Shown here: piece after piece, positions 7,919-16,443 of the stretch | Layout of the letters: every line of letters starts with the position of its first letter | How positions within the stretch are numbered: the first letter of the stretch is position 1 | NCBI GenBank assembly: GCA_021296345.1 | Contig: JAGWAN010000002.1 | Span: forward strand, 1 to 64,000 | DNA: 64,000 nt | Direction: 5' to 3' | Source: Acidimicrobiia bacterium | GTDB lineage: Bacteria; Actinomycetota; Acidimicrobiia; Spongiisociales; Spongiisociaceae | The notes under the pieces: generated by a model | What the model was told of the DNA's origin: nothing | What the model saw: the letters and a program-made list of their open reading frames with translations, nothing else | Databases searched by the model: none | Translations under genes and position numbers: made by a program

Positions 7919-8917
7919 TCAGGTGAGCGGGAACGGGGGTTGGAACCAGGCCGGAGCATCGGAAACCGTCACGGAGTCCACCCATTTGACCCACCAGAAG
8001 CCGCGCCGCCCCGGCGCCACGATCCGGGCCGGGTAACCGTGGCCCGCGCTCAGCGGTTCGCCACCCACCTCGAACGCCAGCCAGATACTGTCCACATCCC
8101 GAGCCGGGAAGCGGCGCTCGTACCCGGTAACCGAACGCACGCGGATGCTCACCCCATCCACCTTTCCGAGAAGCCGATCCAGCCGGACGCCCGTCCACTG
8201 CTGGGTCGAGTGCCATCCGCCGGTGCAGTCGAGGGTAGCTTCCACCGTCTCCATCGGTAAGGAGCTCAGATCATCCGGTCCGAGCACCCGGCCGGCTACC
8301 TCGGCCTGCAGCCGGTCGAGTCGCGGCACCTTGTCGGTGAACCACTGCGTCACGGGCATCCGGGCCGGGTTCCCGCTGCCCCGCTCGTGCGATCCGGTGA
8401 ACCTGCGCTCGGAGCCGGGCAAATCGAGCACGCCCATGGCGCTCTCCCATCCGGCCAGCGCCACCCCGGCCCCTGCGGCCAGGCCACCGGTTCTCAGCAG
8501 GTTCCGGCGGCTCAGGTCGGTGGTGCGGGGCCGGACGGGATGCCGGACGTAATGCCAACCCACCAGCATCACAGAAAGAACGGCAGCTCCTATATGGACT
8601 TGCATGGTCGCGAGCGGGCCGATCCGCGATGTCGTGCCCACCACCTGGAGCAGGCCGGAACCGATGGTCACCACCACGGCCACCACCAGAGCAACCGACC
8701 AGATCGCTCCCTTGCGGCGCCTCCGGAATCCGGTTCGAGCCACCCTCGACTTCCAAGGCACGAGCAGCAGGAAGGACAACCCGAGCACGCCGTGGGCGAC
8801 CGTCGCGGCCCGAGACCACTCCGTGCCGAATCCCTGGGCCAGGAGCCCCGAGGCAATCGCCCCTATCAGGAGACTGGCCAGGGCCAGATTGGTAAAGCGC
8901 TTCAGCGTCGCCTCCAA
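7919..8917 (-). CDS. Membrane molybdopterin-dependent oxidoreductase, sulfite-oxidase family
   Basis: 332 residues in two parts. Residues 1-125 contain about four membrane helices with His residues at helix ends (AHGVLG, MQVHIGAAV, GWHYVRHP), resembling a small cytochrome b561-like haem module. A Tat-like RRNLLRTGGLAAG follows. The C-terminal half is an oxidoreductase molybdopterin-binding domain; Cys231 in LDCTGGWHSTQQWTGVRL is the expected Mo-ligating cysteine, and GYPARIVAPGRRGFWWVKWV is the family's signature. The protein probably passes electrons between a periplasmic substrate and the membrane. The substrate is unknown. First gene of a two-gene operon. Confidence 0.83.
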   Translation of the reverse strand: MEATLKRFTNLALASLLIGAIASGLLAQGFGTEWSRAATVAHGVLGLSFLLLVPWKSRVARTGFRRRRKGAIWSVALVVAVVVTIGSGLLQVVGTTSRIGPLATMQVHIGAAVLSVMLVGWHYVRHPVRPRTTDLSRRNLLRTGGLAAGAGVALAGWESAMGVLDLPGSERRFTGSHERGSGNPARMPVTQWFTDKVPRLDRLQAEVAGRVLGPDDLSSLPMETVEATLDCTGGWHSTQQWTGVRLDRLLGKVDGVSIRVRSVTGYERRFPARDVDSIWLAFEVGGEPLSAGHGYPARIVAPGRRGFWWVKWVDSVTVSDAPAWFQPPFPLT

Positions 8918-9037
8918 GCCGGATCCGGGCCCAGCCTATGAAGGTGCCGGACGTAAAGGGGTTCACTCGGCGCCACTCGCTCCCGGGAGTCTTCAGGCGG
9001 GATACTCGTATCTCCGGGGTAAACTGCCCCGGATACG

Positions 9038-9122
9038 GGGCGAGTGGCGGAATTGGTAGACGCGCTGGGTTCAGGACCCAGTGGGCATTGCGCTCGTGGA
9101 GGTTCGAGTCCTCTCTCGCCCA
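9038..9122 (+). tRNA. tRNA-Leu (CAG)
   Basis: Acceptor stem GGGCGAG/CTCGCCC, anticodon stem CTGGG/CCCAG around loop TTCAGGA giving anticodon CAG, long class II variable arm, T loop GTTCGAGTC, discriminator A followed by CC but not A. A nuclease gene fragment starts within 70 bp downstream, as often seen where elements insert next to tRNA genes. Confidence 0.97.
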
Positions 9123-9283
9123 CCTTCAGGGGCATCGCCCCATCGAAGACCGGACACGATGCTGTTGAGCAATACGGCACTAAGGAGTAGGAGAAAGCGC
9201 ACGACCTGAATTCGCTGGTACATGCAGTCACGGCGGAGGCGTACGGACTGGCCGACAAGCGAGGGCGGCTGCCGGAGCGTATC

Positions 9284-9724
9284 GTGGTCAAGGCCGACTT
9301 CGACATGGACCATTCTGGTCGTCTTAAACTCATACAGTCCCGCAGAGTCCCCGGTCCAATCAATGTAGAGATGGTCCTGGCTCCCGAAGCAGTGCCCCCG
9401 GGACTTCGACTCATTGCAGACCACGCGGCGAACGACGCAATGAGAGGGCAGAACAAGACCACGCGGAAACGGGTGAACCACGCGATCCTTTATCGAAGGC
9501 AAGGCGGGTACTGCGCCGGCTGCGACCATCACTTCCAGCTGAGAAACCTGACCATTGATCATGTCGTCCCAAGCTCGAAAGGCGGAAGCAACGACATTGG
9601 CAATCTCCAGCTTCTGTGTCATGCCTGCAACCAGCTGAAGGCGGATGGCTCGCAGGTGCAATTGATGACTGAGTTGGAGGCCCGCGGACTCGTCAATCGG
9701 AGCCTCTACGGGGCGGAGGATTGA
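9284..9724 (+). CDS. HNH endonuclease, possibly 5'-truncated
   Basis: The C-terminal half is an HNH nuclease with two zinc-binding cysteine pairs (CAGC and CHAC) around LTIDHVVPSSKGGSNDIGNL. The frame stays open upstream to 9191 and that extra segment (LVHAVTAEAYGLADKRGR) reads like real protein, yet contains no ATG, GTG or good TTG start before the GTG used here. I suspect the 5' end was lost, so this may be a remnant of a longer nuclease or methyltransferase-linked protein. It lies immediately after tRNA-Leu and converges on cca. The 284 bp to cca hold nothing I can name. Confidence 0.65.
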   Translation: MVKADFDMDHSGRLKLIQSRRVPGPINVEMVLAPEAVPPGLRLIADHAANDAMRGQNKTTRKRVNHAILYRRQGGYCAGCDHHFQLRNLTIDHVVPSSKGGSNDIGNLQLLCHACNQLKADGSQVQLMTELEARGLVNRSLYGAED

Positions 9725-10008
9725 GCTAAGACACTCCTCGCGTCCTGCCGTCCCAGAGCTCCATGTTTCCTGCTGAGAGGGTCCGGTCGCTTTATGGGCA
9801 GGCCAAGCCACATCTCGAAGACAGTGCCATCGACTGTCCGCTCCGGCCCACCAACTGGTGCGGTAGGCAGTACCGGGCCGGGGCTACCTCCCGGCGGGGA
9901 TCTCCTCGAAGGGGGCTTCCATCTCGCTGACGACGATCGGGGTGCGGTCAACCAACGTTCCGATCGGAGATCGCCGGCAGCAACGGCCCTAGCCGGAGCT
10001 CGCGAGGG

Positions 10009-11433
10009 TTATGAGCCTTCCGAGGCAGCCTCGGGCGGGGGTTCTCCCGGGTCTGGCAATCCCTGTTCTACGGCCCACCGCCTCACGTCTCCGAAGGCCT
10101 CGGCCCGGTCGTAGGGACCCTGGTCGATCCGCTTCTCCAGCAGCATCTTCAGCACGGCTCCGACGGTCGGGCCGGGGCCGACGCCCAGGTATTCCATGAC
10201 ATCGAACCCGTCGATGGGTGGTCGGAGGGCATCCAGTTCCTCCCTGGCGCGGAGGGCCTCGATCCGCTCCTCCAGCTCGTCGATCTGCCGCTGGATCCGG
10301 CGGGCCCGGCGGTCGCTACGGGTGGTGACATCGCACCGCGCCAGCCGGTTGAGCCGGGGCAGCAGCTCGCCCGCGTCCCGCACGTAGCGGCGTACCGCCG
10401 AATCGGTCCAACCCATCTTGAAGGTGTGGGCCCGCATGTGGAGGAACACCAGCTCGGCCACGTCGTTGACCGTCCCGTTGGGGTAGCGCAGCTTTCGCAG
10501 GCGGCGGCGAGTCATCCGGGCGCCCACCACCTCATGGTGGTGGAAGGTCACCTTGGAACCCTCGAACCGGCGGGTGGCAGGCTTCCCGACATCGTGAAAC
10601 AGGGCGGCTAGACGCAGGACCAGGTCGGATTCCGTCTTGGCCATCACCGCCAGCGAGTGGGCCAACACGTCCTTGTGACGGTGGTCCGGATCCTCGGTCA
10701 TGGCCAGCGCGGGCACCTCGGGAACGAATTCGGCCGCCAGCCCGGACTCGACCATCGCCGACATGGCGGGCGCCGCACCACCGGCCACCACCAACTTGGA
10801 GAACTCGTCCCGGATCCGCTCCGCGCTGATCGTCCGGAGGCGCTCCCGCAGGCGTGCCACCGCCTCGAGTTCCGGCCGGTCGGGATAGAAGCCCAACTGC
10901 GCCATGAACCGGAACAGCCGGACCATCCGGAGAGGATCGTCCGAGAACGACACGTCGGGGCCGCTGGGTGTCCGCAGGGTCCGGGTGGCCAGGTCGGCCA
11001 CACCGTTGAACGGATCCACCAGAAACGGGGTATCGCGACCGAGCCGCAATGCGATGGCGTTGACAGTGAAATCCCGGCGCCCCAGGTCGGCCTCGATCGA
11101 ATCGCCGAAAGCGACCTCCGGGCGACGGCTATCCGGCCGGTAGGTCTCGGCGCGGAAGGTGGTTATCTCGCACCGCTCCCCATCCCGAAGCAGGCCGATC
11201 GTTCCGAACCGTTCGCCCATGGTGTAGAGCTGATCGGCCCAGTCCCTGAGTAGTGGCTTCATCTGGTCGGGCCGGGCGCTGGTGGCGAAGTCGAGATCGG
11301 CCGACTCCCGACCCAGCAAGGCATCGCGAACCGAGCCGCCCACCAGGTGGATCTCGTAGCCGGCCGCCGCGAAGAGATCGGCTAACTCCCGGCTGGTGCC
11401 GCTGTTGAGCCAGTTCAGGCGCTCGGGAACCAT
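10009..11433 (-). CDS. cca: CCA-adding tRNA nucleotidyltransferase
   Basis: 474 residues. The polymerase-beta-type catalytic core is at the N-terminus: LVGGSVRDALLGRESADLDFATSA contains the G-S/G motif and the metal-binding DxD. The neck domain follows, then an HD phosphohydrolase-like domain (LAALFHDVGKPATRR) near residue 285, the arrangement of actinobacterial class II enzymes. It adds or repairs the 3' CCA, needed here because the tRNAs in the window do not encode it. It is the second gene after the deacetylase, 7 bp apart. Mycobacterium has this gene at the equivalent place (annotated pcnA). Confidence 0.93.
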   Translation of the reverse strand: MVPERLNWLNSGTSRELADLFAAAGYEIHLVGGSVRDALLGRESADLDFATSARPDQMKPLLRDWADQLYTMGERFGTIGLLRDGERCEITTFRAETYRPDSRRPEVAFGDSIEADLGRRDFTVNAIALRLGRDTPFLVDPFNGVADLATRTLRTPSGPDVSFSDDPLRMVRLFRFMAQLGFYPDRPELEAVARLRERLRTISAERIRDEFSKLVVAGGAAPAMSAMVESGLAAEFVPEVPALAMTEDPDHRHKDVLAHSLAVMAKTESDLVLRLAALFHDVGKPATRRFEGSKVTFHHHEVVGARMTRRRLRKLRYPNGTVNDVAELVFLHMRAHTFKMGWTDSAVRRYVRDAGELLPRLNRLARCDVTTRSDRRARRIQRQIDELEERIEALRAREELDALRPPIDGFDVMEYLGVGPGPTVGAVLKMLLEKRIDQGPYDRAEAFGDVRRWAVEQGLPDPGEPPPEAASEGS

Positions 11434-11440
11434 GCTCGGA

Positions 11441-12457
11441 TCAGCCGAGGTCCCACACCTCGGCAGCTTCCGCCGTCACAGCATCCAGGGTTGCGAAGGC
11501 AAGCTCGGAGGAGCGGAAGCGGTACTCCTCATCGGGAACGACCGCGCCGGCCGCTCCCGCCAGGGTGGCGGTGACCGAAGCCGTGATGGCGTCCAGGTCG
11601 TACCCGCCCTCCAGGAAGCAGATGGTACGGCCCGGAGGGGTCAAATCGACCAGGGCGCGGGACATGAAGGCATAGTCGGACGGGAGCAGGCGCAGGCTCG
11701 CCAGGGGATCATCCGCGTGGGCGTCATAGCCTGCGCTGACCAGCAGCCAGTCCGGACCGAACTGCGAGATCACAGGCAGGATCAACTCATCGAAGGCCCG
11801 GCGGTAGAGGTCGCCGGCGGTTCCGGGCGGAAGGGGCAGGTCCAGGATGGTGGCCGCGCCCCGGTGGGCCGTCATATCGACTATGCGTCCGGTGCCCGGG
11901 TAGAAGGGATACTGGTGGGTCGAGATGTACAAGACCTTCTCTTCATGCTCGAACATCTCCTCGGTGCCGTTGCCGTGATGGACGTCCCAGTCCATGATCG
12001 CCACCTTGCAGCCCCGCTCCGCCAGCATGGCCGCCGTGACCGCTGCGCTGTTGAACAGGCAGAACCCCATCGCCGTGGAGGAGCGGGCGTGGTGGCCCGG
12101 CGGCCGGACCGTCAGAAACGCCAGGTCAGCGGTCCCGTCCTCCAGGCGGCGGACCGCCAGAGGACCCGCTCCTGCAGCCCGGACGGCGGCGTCCCACGAG
12201 GCCGGCACGGCGGCCGTGTCCGGATCCAGCCGAGCGCCTCCCGAGGCACAAACCTGCTGGATGTAATCGACATAGCCGGGGGCATGGACCAGCTCCAGCA
12301 ACCTCCGGTCAACCTCCGGGGCCAACTCCTCAACCAACTCCACCGGAGCGGCCCGCACCCCCTGGAGGGCCGCGTCCAGGCGGGCCGGGCGCTCGGGATG
12401 GCCCCGCCCGGCATCGTGCTGCTCGAAAACCGGATGGGAAACGGCCAGCACTCTCAT
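11441..12457 (-). CDS. Histone-deacetylase-family (AcuC-like) amidohydrolase
   Basis: Class II deacetylase of 338 residues. The zinc and catalytic motifs are intact: HPERPARL near the N-terminus, the FCLFNSAAVTA strand, IMDWDVHHGNGTEEMF with Asp and His zinc ligands, and LVSAGYDAHADDPL with the third Asp. Bacterial members deacetylate proteins such as acetyl-CoA synthetase, or polyamine- and acetoin-related small molecules. The frame opens 18 codons earlier, but the ATG giving MRVLAVSHPVFEQHDAG matches the family start. It is cotranscribed with cca. Three 35-bp repeats lie just before it. The native substrate is unknown. Confidence 0.9.
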   Translation of the reverse strand: MRVLAVSHPVFEQHDAGRGHPERPARLDAALQGVRAAPVELVEELAPEVDRRLLELVHAPGYVDYIQQVCASGGARLDPDTAAVPASWDAAVRAAGAGPLAVRRLEDGTADLAFLTVRPPGHHARSSTAMGFCLFNSAAVTAAMLAERGCKVAIMDWDVHHGNGTEEMFEHEEKVLYISTHQYPFYPGTGRIVDMTAHRGAATILDLPLPPGTAGDLYRRAFDELILPVISQFGPDWLLVSAGYDAHADDPLASLRLLPSDYAFMSRALVDLTPPGRTICFLEGGYDLDAITASVTATLAGAAGAVVPDEEYRFRSSELAFATLDAVTAEAAEVWDLG

Positions 12458-12482
12458 ATGCAGCCAGGCTACCCCGGTCGTC

Positions 12483-12587
12483 GCGAACCTCAGGATCAGA
12501 ACACCACACACGGCGCCACGAACCTCAGGATCAGAACGTCATACACGGCTCCACGAACCTGAGGATCAGGACACCGTATATGACGCC
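12483..12587. repeat. Three tandem 35-bp repeats
   Basis: Units at 12483, 12518 and 12553 share the core ACGAACCTCAGGATCAG followed by a variable CACAC/CATAC/CGTAT stretch. They abut without spacers, so this is not a CRISPR. They lie between the small-RNA-like element and the deacetylase start on the minus strand, hence in the deacetylase leader or promoter region. Confidence 0.85.
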
Positions 12588-12624
12588 CTCTGCCTCAAGA
12601 ACCTCCAGACGGCCCAAAGTCGGG

Positions 12625-12804
12625 AAAAACCGGTGCTCTGCACCGGGCCCCGCCCCCGCCACCACCCATCCTGCTGGAGCGTGGTCGGCCATGCCCGGCT
12701 GGCTGCCGGGTAATCGGCGGTTCTCTCCATGAAGCCTTGTTTGTTCCCCTGGGCCGGCCGTCCGATCGGTCTCGCCTCATCGGCCGGTGTGGGTGCTTGG
12801 CAAT
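12625..12804 (-). ncRNA. Candidate small RNA, copy A of an origin-flanking pair
   Basis: About 180 nt that match the plus-strand sequence at 33971-34155 nearly end to end, including ATTGCCAAGCACC, CCGGCCGATGAGG, GAGACCGATCGG and GGGCATGGCCGACCACGCTC. The 3' end is CCGGTGC-AGA-GCACCGG followed by TTTTT, a textbook intrinsic terminator. An internal hairpin CCCGGC...GCCGGG is kept in both copies while its loop differs. Reading frames are not conserved between copies. No Rfam family is recognised. The 259 bp from here to the pseudokinase gene (12836-13094) hold nothing else I can support. Confidence 0.65.
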
Positions 12805-12810
12805 AGGCAA

Positions 12811-12835
12811 CGTATATCAAACGTGTGACACGTTC
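12811..12835 (-). promoter_or_regulatory. Predicted promoter of small RNA copy A
   Basis: On the minus strand a TATACG -10 (12811-12816) lies 15 bp after TTGAAC. The same GAAC-TGTCA-...-TATACG arrangement with identical spacing precedes copy B. Confidence 0.5.
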
Positions 12836-13094
12836 AAGCCCTTTCCGCAAGAACGCGAAAAGGTCTTCTGGGTTCCTGGTGCGGCTCGGTGCGCGTTGGC
12901 CGGATCCCGGCGGGGCGCCGTCCTCGGCCCTTCCCGAACGGCCCGGTTGGTAGATTCCAGGTGGAAGGCCCGCAGCTCGAGAGGCGGCAGGGAATGAACG
13001 GCGCACCTCCCCGAAGAACGGCGTCGGGCGCTTCGCCTCGCCCGCATCGGTGCGCTGCCGTCCCCCCTCCCGTCCCCGGCCCTGATCGCTAGCC

Positions 13095-14426
13095 ATGCCC
13101 CCACCGATACCGGACCGCTACCGGCTGGAGGTGCGCCTCGGCCGGGACGAGGACATCGAGGAGTGGTTCGCCACCGATCTGGAGCTGGACCGCCCGGTCC
13201 TGATTCGAGTGATCGGTCCCGAGGCGACCAGGGCGCGGGGCCGAGCGTTCCTGGCTGCGGTCCAGCGCGCTTCTCGCGCCAGCCATACGCACGTGGCCGC
13301 GGTTTTCGCAGCCGACACGGTGCCCGGGTCCACCTATGCGGTCACCGAGTGGGTAGGCGGCACCACGCTGGCCGACCAATTAGGGGCCGGTGGCGGGCCA
13401 CCCATCGCCGAGTTGCTCAGCAACGCCGGCGGTCTCGCCGAGGGCCTTGCCGTGTTCCACACCGCGGGCGTGACCCACGGAGCCATCGACGCGGGGGCGG
13501 TCCTGTATTCGCGAGGGCAACCGGCCAAGCTGGGCGGCTTCGGTCGGGTACCACGGGGCTCCTCCCCCGAGGACGACGTGCGGGCGCTGGCCGGCACACT
13601 GGAGACCGCGCTCACCGGCATGCCTGCCGGTGCCATGGCTCCCTCGGAACTCATCCACTCGTTGTCCCCGAGCGTTGACGACATCCTTAGCTCCGCCCTC
13701 GCCAACCAGATCGATGCCCGGCAACTGGCCGACCGGCTGCGGGCAGTTCCCTATTCACCTCCCGTCTCGGTCCCGTTCCGGTTGTCCTGGCGCCGGCTGC
13801 TGCCGGCTGGCCTGCTCGCCCTGGCCGCTGGGGTGCTCGTGTGGGCCGGTAGCGCGGTGGACACCAGCCCGACTCCCCCTTTGGAGGTCTCTTCCCTCCC
13901 CCTGCCCACCCTGGCTTCCAGGCCGGATACCGATCCCGGGCCTACCCTGGCATCGTCGTCAGCGGACGACCCGACCGACCAAGCGGTGCTCGAAAACGAG
14001 CCGGTGGTCCTGCTACGGGTGCTCGACTTCGACCCCCTGGGGGACGGCCAGGAGCATCCCAACCGGCTGGGGTTACTGACCGACGGGGATCCCACCACCG
14101 AGTGGCGCACCGAAGGCTATTTCGACCCGTTACCCCTGCTGAAGGAGGGCGTGGGTCTTGCCTTCGAGGTGAGCGGATCGCCGGCACTCCTCGAGCTGAC
14201 GGGCCTGTCCGAGGGTACGGCCTTCCGTCTCATGTGGGCAGAGTCGCTTCTCGGAGTCGATGACGCGGGCTGGGAGGTCATCGCCGAGCAACAAGCCGGC
14301 GCCGCAACCCTCCGCCTACCGTTACCCGAACTTCGCAACGGGGTCTGGCTGCTCTGGCTGACCGACTTGCCACCCGAGGAAGCCGGCTACCGCGCCCGGC
14401 TGGCCGAAGTGAGCTTCAGCAGTTGA
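13095..14426 (+). CDS. MviN-type pseudokinase with extracellular beta domain, lacking the MurJ transporter part
   Basis: 443 residues. Residues 1-215 have a protein-kinase fold but no catalytic residues: the Gly loop is not recognisable, the Lys strand reads VLIRVI, the HRD region is HGAIDAG and DFG is GGFGR. One membrane helix follows (LLPAGLLALAAGVLVWAG, ~237-254), then a Pro/Ser-rich linker and an outer beta domain with a discoidin-like DGDPTTEWRTEGYF. This equals the C-terminal half of mycobacterial MviN (Rv3910), where it is fused to the lipid II flippase MurJ and recruits FhaA. No MurJ helices are encoded upstream. The sigma-factor gene overlaps its stop. Confidence 0.8.
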   Translation: MPPPIPDRYRLEVRLGRDEDIEEWFATDLELDRPVLIRVIGPEATRARGRAFLAAVQRASRASHTHVAAVFAADTVPGSTYAVTEWVGGTTLADQLGAGGGPPIAELLSNAGGLAEGLAVFHTAGVTHGAIDAGAVLYSRGQPAKLGGFGRVPRGSSPEDDVRALAGTLETALTGMPAGAMAPSELIHSLSPSVDDILSSALANQIDARQLADRLRAVPYSPPVSVPFRLSWRRLLPAGLLALAAGVLVWAGSAVDTSPTPPLEVSSLPLPTLASRPDTDPGPTLASSSADDPTDQAVLENEPVVLLRVLDFDPLGDGQEHPNRLGLLTDGDPTTEWRTEGYFDPLPLLKEGVGLAFEVSGSPALLELTGLSEGTAFRLMWAESLLGVDDAGWEVIAEQQAGAATLRLPLPELRNGVWLLWLTDLPPEEAGYRARLAEVSFSS

Positions 14427-15016
14427 GCAGGACCGACCGCTCCGCCCCCCGCGACGACTTCGTCCTCGTCCAGCGGTACCTGGCAGGAGACGGCAGGGCG
14501 TTCGATCAGCTGATGGCCGCTCACGAGGGTCGGGTGTTCGCCGTCTGCCTTCGAATCCTGCGGGACCGGGAGGAGGCTCTGGACGCAACCCAGGAGACCT
14601 TCATCACCGTGCTCCGCAAGGCCGGCTCGTTCGAAGGAAGATCGGCCTTCTCCACCTGGCTGTACCGGGTGGCCGTCAACACCTGTTACACGATGCTCCG
14701 GAAGAAGGGGCGGCGCCCGACCACGCCGCTGCCGGGAGCCCACGACCCGCCGGACCTGTCGGCAACCGATCGCATCCGTGCGGCCGAGCTCCGACCCATT
14801 CTCGAAGAGGCTCTGGCGAAGCTGCCGGAAGAGTTCGGGCCGGCAGTGCTGCTCAGCGATCTGGAGGGCCTACCCCTGCGGAGGGTGGCGGAGATCCTCG
14901 AGGTCCCGCTCGGTACCGTGAAATCCCGCGTGTTCCGGGGCCGGAAGCTGCTGGCCGAACATCTCGGGAACCTTATGGCCCCGTCCGGGTATCCCAAAGA
15001 GGACAAACATGAGTGA
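14423..15016 (+). CDS. ECF sigma factor, SigM-like
   Basis: 197 residues with sigma-70 region 2 (FDQLMAAHEGRVFAVCLRIL through AFSTWLYRVAVNTCYTMLRK) and region 4 (LEEALAKLPEEFGPAVLLSDLEGLPLRRVAEILEVPLGTVKSRVFRGR). Its place between the MviN-type gene and trxB is that of mycobacterial sigM, which answers oxidative and envelope stress. The TTG start overlaps the upstream stop as TTGA, so translation is probably coupled. The next gene, a predicted membrane anti-sigma factor, overlaps its 3' end by 8 bp. Confidence 0.9.
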   Translation: MSRTDRSAPRDDFVLVQRYLAGDGRAFDQLMAAHEGRVFAVCLRILRDREEALDATQETFITVLRKAGSFEGRSAFSTWLYRVAVNTCYTMLRKKGRRPTTPLPGAHDPPDLSATDRIRAAELRPILEEALAKLPEEFGPAVLLSDLEGLPLRRVAEILEVPLGTVKSRVFRGRKLLAEHLGNLMAPSGYPKEDKHE

Positions 15017-16034
15017 CGAGCGAATCCCCATCGACCAGTTGATGGACCTGGTGGAGGGCAGCCTTCCCGACGACGAGGCTGCCCGGCTCGAAGCCGCCCT
15101 CGATGACGACGCCCGCCGGGAACTGGCCGTACAGGCCGCCGTTACGACCGTACTGGGACAGCTCCCCGGTCCGGAACTCTCCGACGATGAGCGCCGGCGG
15201 CTACGGGCGGCCGTCCGAGCCGAGCTCCGCGTGGAGGAGGCGCCCCCCGAGCCGTCCGGGGGACGGCAGGAGCGGCGGTCCTGGCTGGCACGCGTGCTTC
15301 CGTCCGCAGCGGCAGCCGCGTCGGTGGTGGCCATGATCGCGGTCGCCATCAACCTGGTCGGAGGCGCCGATTCCGTACAGGAGGCCTCCCTGACGGATGC
15401 CGGCGCGGCCGCTACCGAACAGGCAGCCGACGTTGTGGAGGTGACTGCCGCGCCGGCGCCGGCTCCGGAGGATCCGGAGGACGCCGCAGACCCGGTCGCC
15501 CTGGCAGAGGAGGCGCCCGTGGACCGGGCTGCCGACGAGGCGATGGCAGGCGCGGGGATGGAAGCTGACGCCACCGCTGAACTCGCCGAAAGCGCGATGG
15601 CCGAAGCCGCTATGGCGGACGAGGCCTTGGCGGAAGCTCAGGAACCGGAGGCGATGGCCGCGGAGGAAGCCCAAGGTCTCGGGCCCGGCTACGTCGCGTT
15701 CGAGGTTGTGACCGACCGGCCCGAGGAGACCCGCCAGATGCTGGAGATGATGGAGGAGCTGGCCGTGATCAGCGAGATGGCGCCCGTGCCGGTCACAGAA
15801 CTCGCCGAACGGGCCGTGGAGGCGGAACTGGTCTGCTGGCAAGGAGCGGCGGAGCTGGCAGGGGCGAGCGGGGTGATCATCTGGATGGCCCCCGGGCTCG
15901 TGGACGGCGTAGCGGGCGAGGCTTACCTGGTCGCGCCGGGCCCGGACCACCAGCCGGGAACCGGAGTTCTGGCTCTGTTCGTCTACCCGGACTGCCGAGC
16001 CGTGGCACTCCGGGCGGTCACGAACCAGCCCTAG
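15009..16034 (+). CDS. Predicted membrane anti-sigma factor
   Basis: 341 residues. The N-terminal ~70 residues (ERIPIDQLMDLVEGSLPDDEAARLEAALDDD) resemble an anti-sigma domain but lack the HxxxCxxC zinc motif. A single helix (VLPSAAAAASVVAMIAVAINLV, ~98-119) anchors it, followed by a long Ala/Glu-rich outer linker and a ~100-residue C-terminal domain with VAFEVVTDRPEETRQML. By position and overlap it should hold the SigM-like factor inactive at the membrane, as RsmA does in mycobacteria. The sequence itself is divergent, so the assignment is mostly contextual. Confidence 0.72.
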   Translation: MSDERIPIDQLMDLVEGSLPDDEAARLEAALDDDARRELAVQAAVTTVLGQLPGPELSDDERRRLRAAVRAELRVEEAPPEPSGGRQERRSWLARVLPSAAAAASVVAMIAVAINLVGGADSVQEASLTDAGAAATEQAADVVEVTAAPAPAPEDPEDAADPVALAEEAPVDRAADEAMAGAGMEADATAELAESAMAEAAMADEALAEAQEPEAMAAEEAQGLGPGYVAFEVVTDRPEETRQMLEMMEELAVISEMAPVPVTELAERAVEAELVCWQGAAELAGASGVIIWMAPGLVDGVAGEAYLVAPGPDHQPGTGVLALFVYPDCRAVALRAVTNQP

Positions 16035-16137
16035 CTGGTAGTTGAACCATGATCCACTGGGCTACTCGCCGACTGCCACTGGCCAATGCCTGAACCGCTC
16101 GTCTAGCCGTGGTTGCACAGGGGCTAACCTGCCCCGT

Positions 16138-16443
16138 GTGAAAGAGAGCTACGCCGCTCGCTTTGCCGACCTGCTGGAAGGGATCGCCGCCAGAGTTCGT
16201 TCGCTGACAGTGGACCGGCTCGACCGTGGGATTATCCTGACCGCCTTTGGCATAGGGGCCGTGGTGCTCATCCTGGCAGCGCTCGTTCTGATCGGCGTTG
16301 CCCTCTTCCGTCTCCTGGCAATAGCCACCGGGGCCACCGGGGCCTACGCCGCTTTCGGTGGATTATTTCTGGCCGCCGGATGGCTGTCATGGCGGAAGGG
16401 ACGGCAAGTACCCGAGGAACCGCCACCCGGAGAGAGTGAATGA
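16138..16443 (+). CDS. Small two-helix membrane protein
   Basis: 101 residues from a GTG start ([15 protein letters not shown]). Two hydrophobic helices, about 31-55 ([20 protein letters not shown]) and 61-80, with short polar ends; holin-like or phage-shock-like in shape. A longer frame upstream starts at 16042 but its N-terminus looks unlike protein. Its stop overlaps the trxB ATG by 4 bp, so they are cotranscribed. Function unknown. Confidence 0.65.
   Translation: MKESYAARFADLLEGIAARVRSLTVDRLDRGIILTAFGIGAVVLILAALVLIGVALFRLLAIATGATGAYAAFGGLFLAAGWLSWRKGRQVPEEPPPGESE

Noticed and set aside
9706-10114. Small frames between the HNH gene and cca
   Set aside because: Pro/Ser/Gly-rich readings on both strands with no start signals; convergent spacer without supported genes.
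12483-12587. Possible CRISPR array
   Set aside because: The three 35-bp units abut with no spacers and no cas genes are near.
12566-13104. Several small frames around 12.6-13.1 kb
   Set aside because: They cross the RNA-like element and the gap before the pseudokinase, disagree between the two element copies and lack domains.
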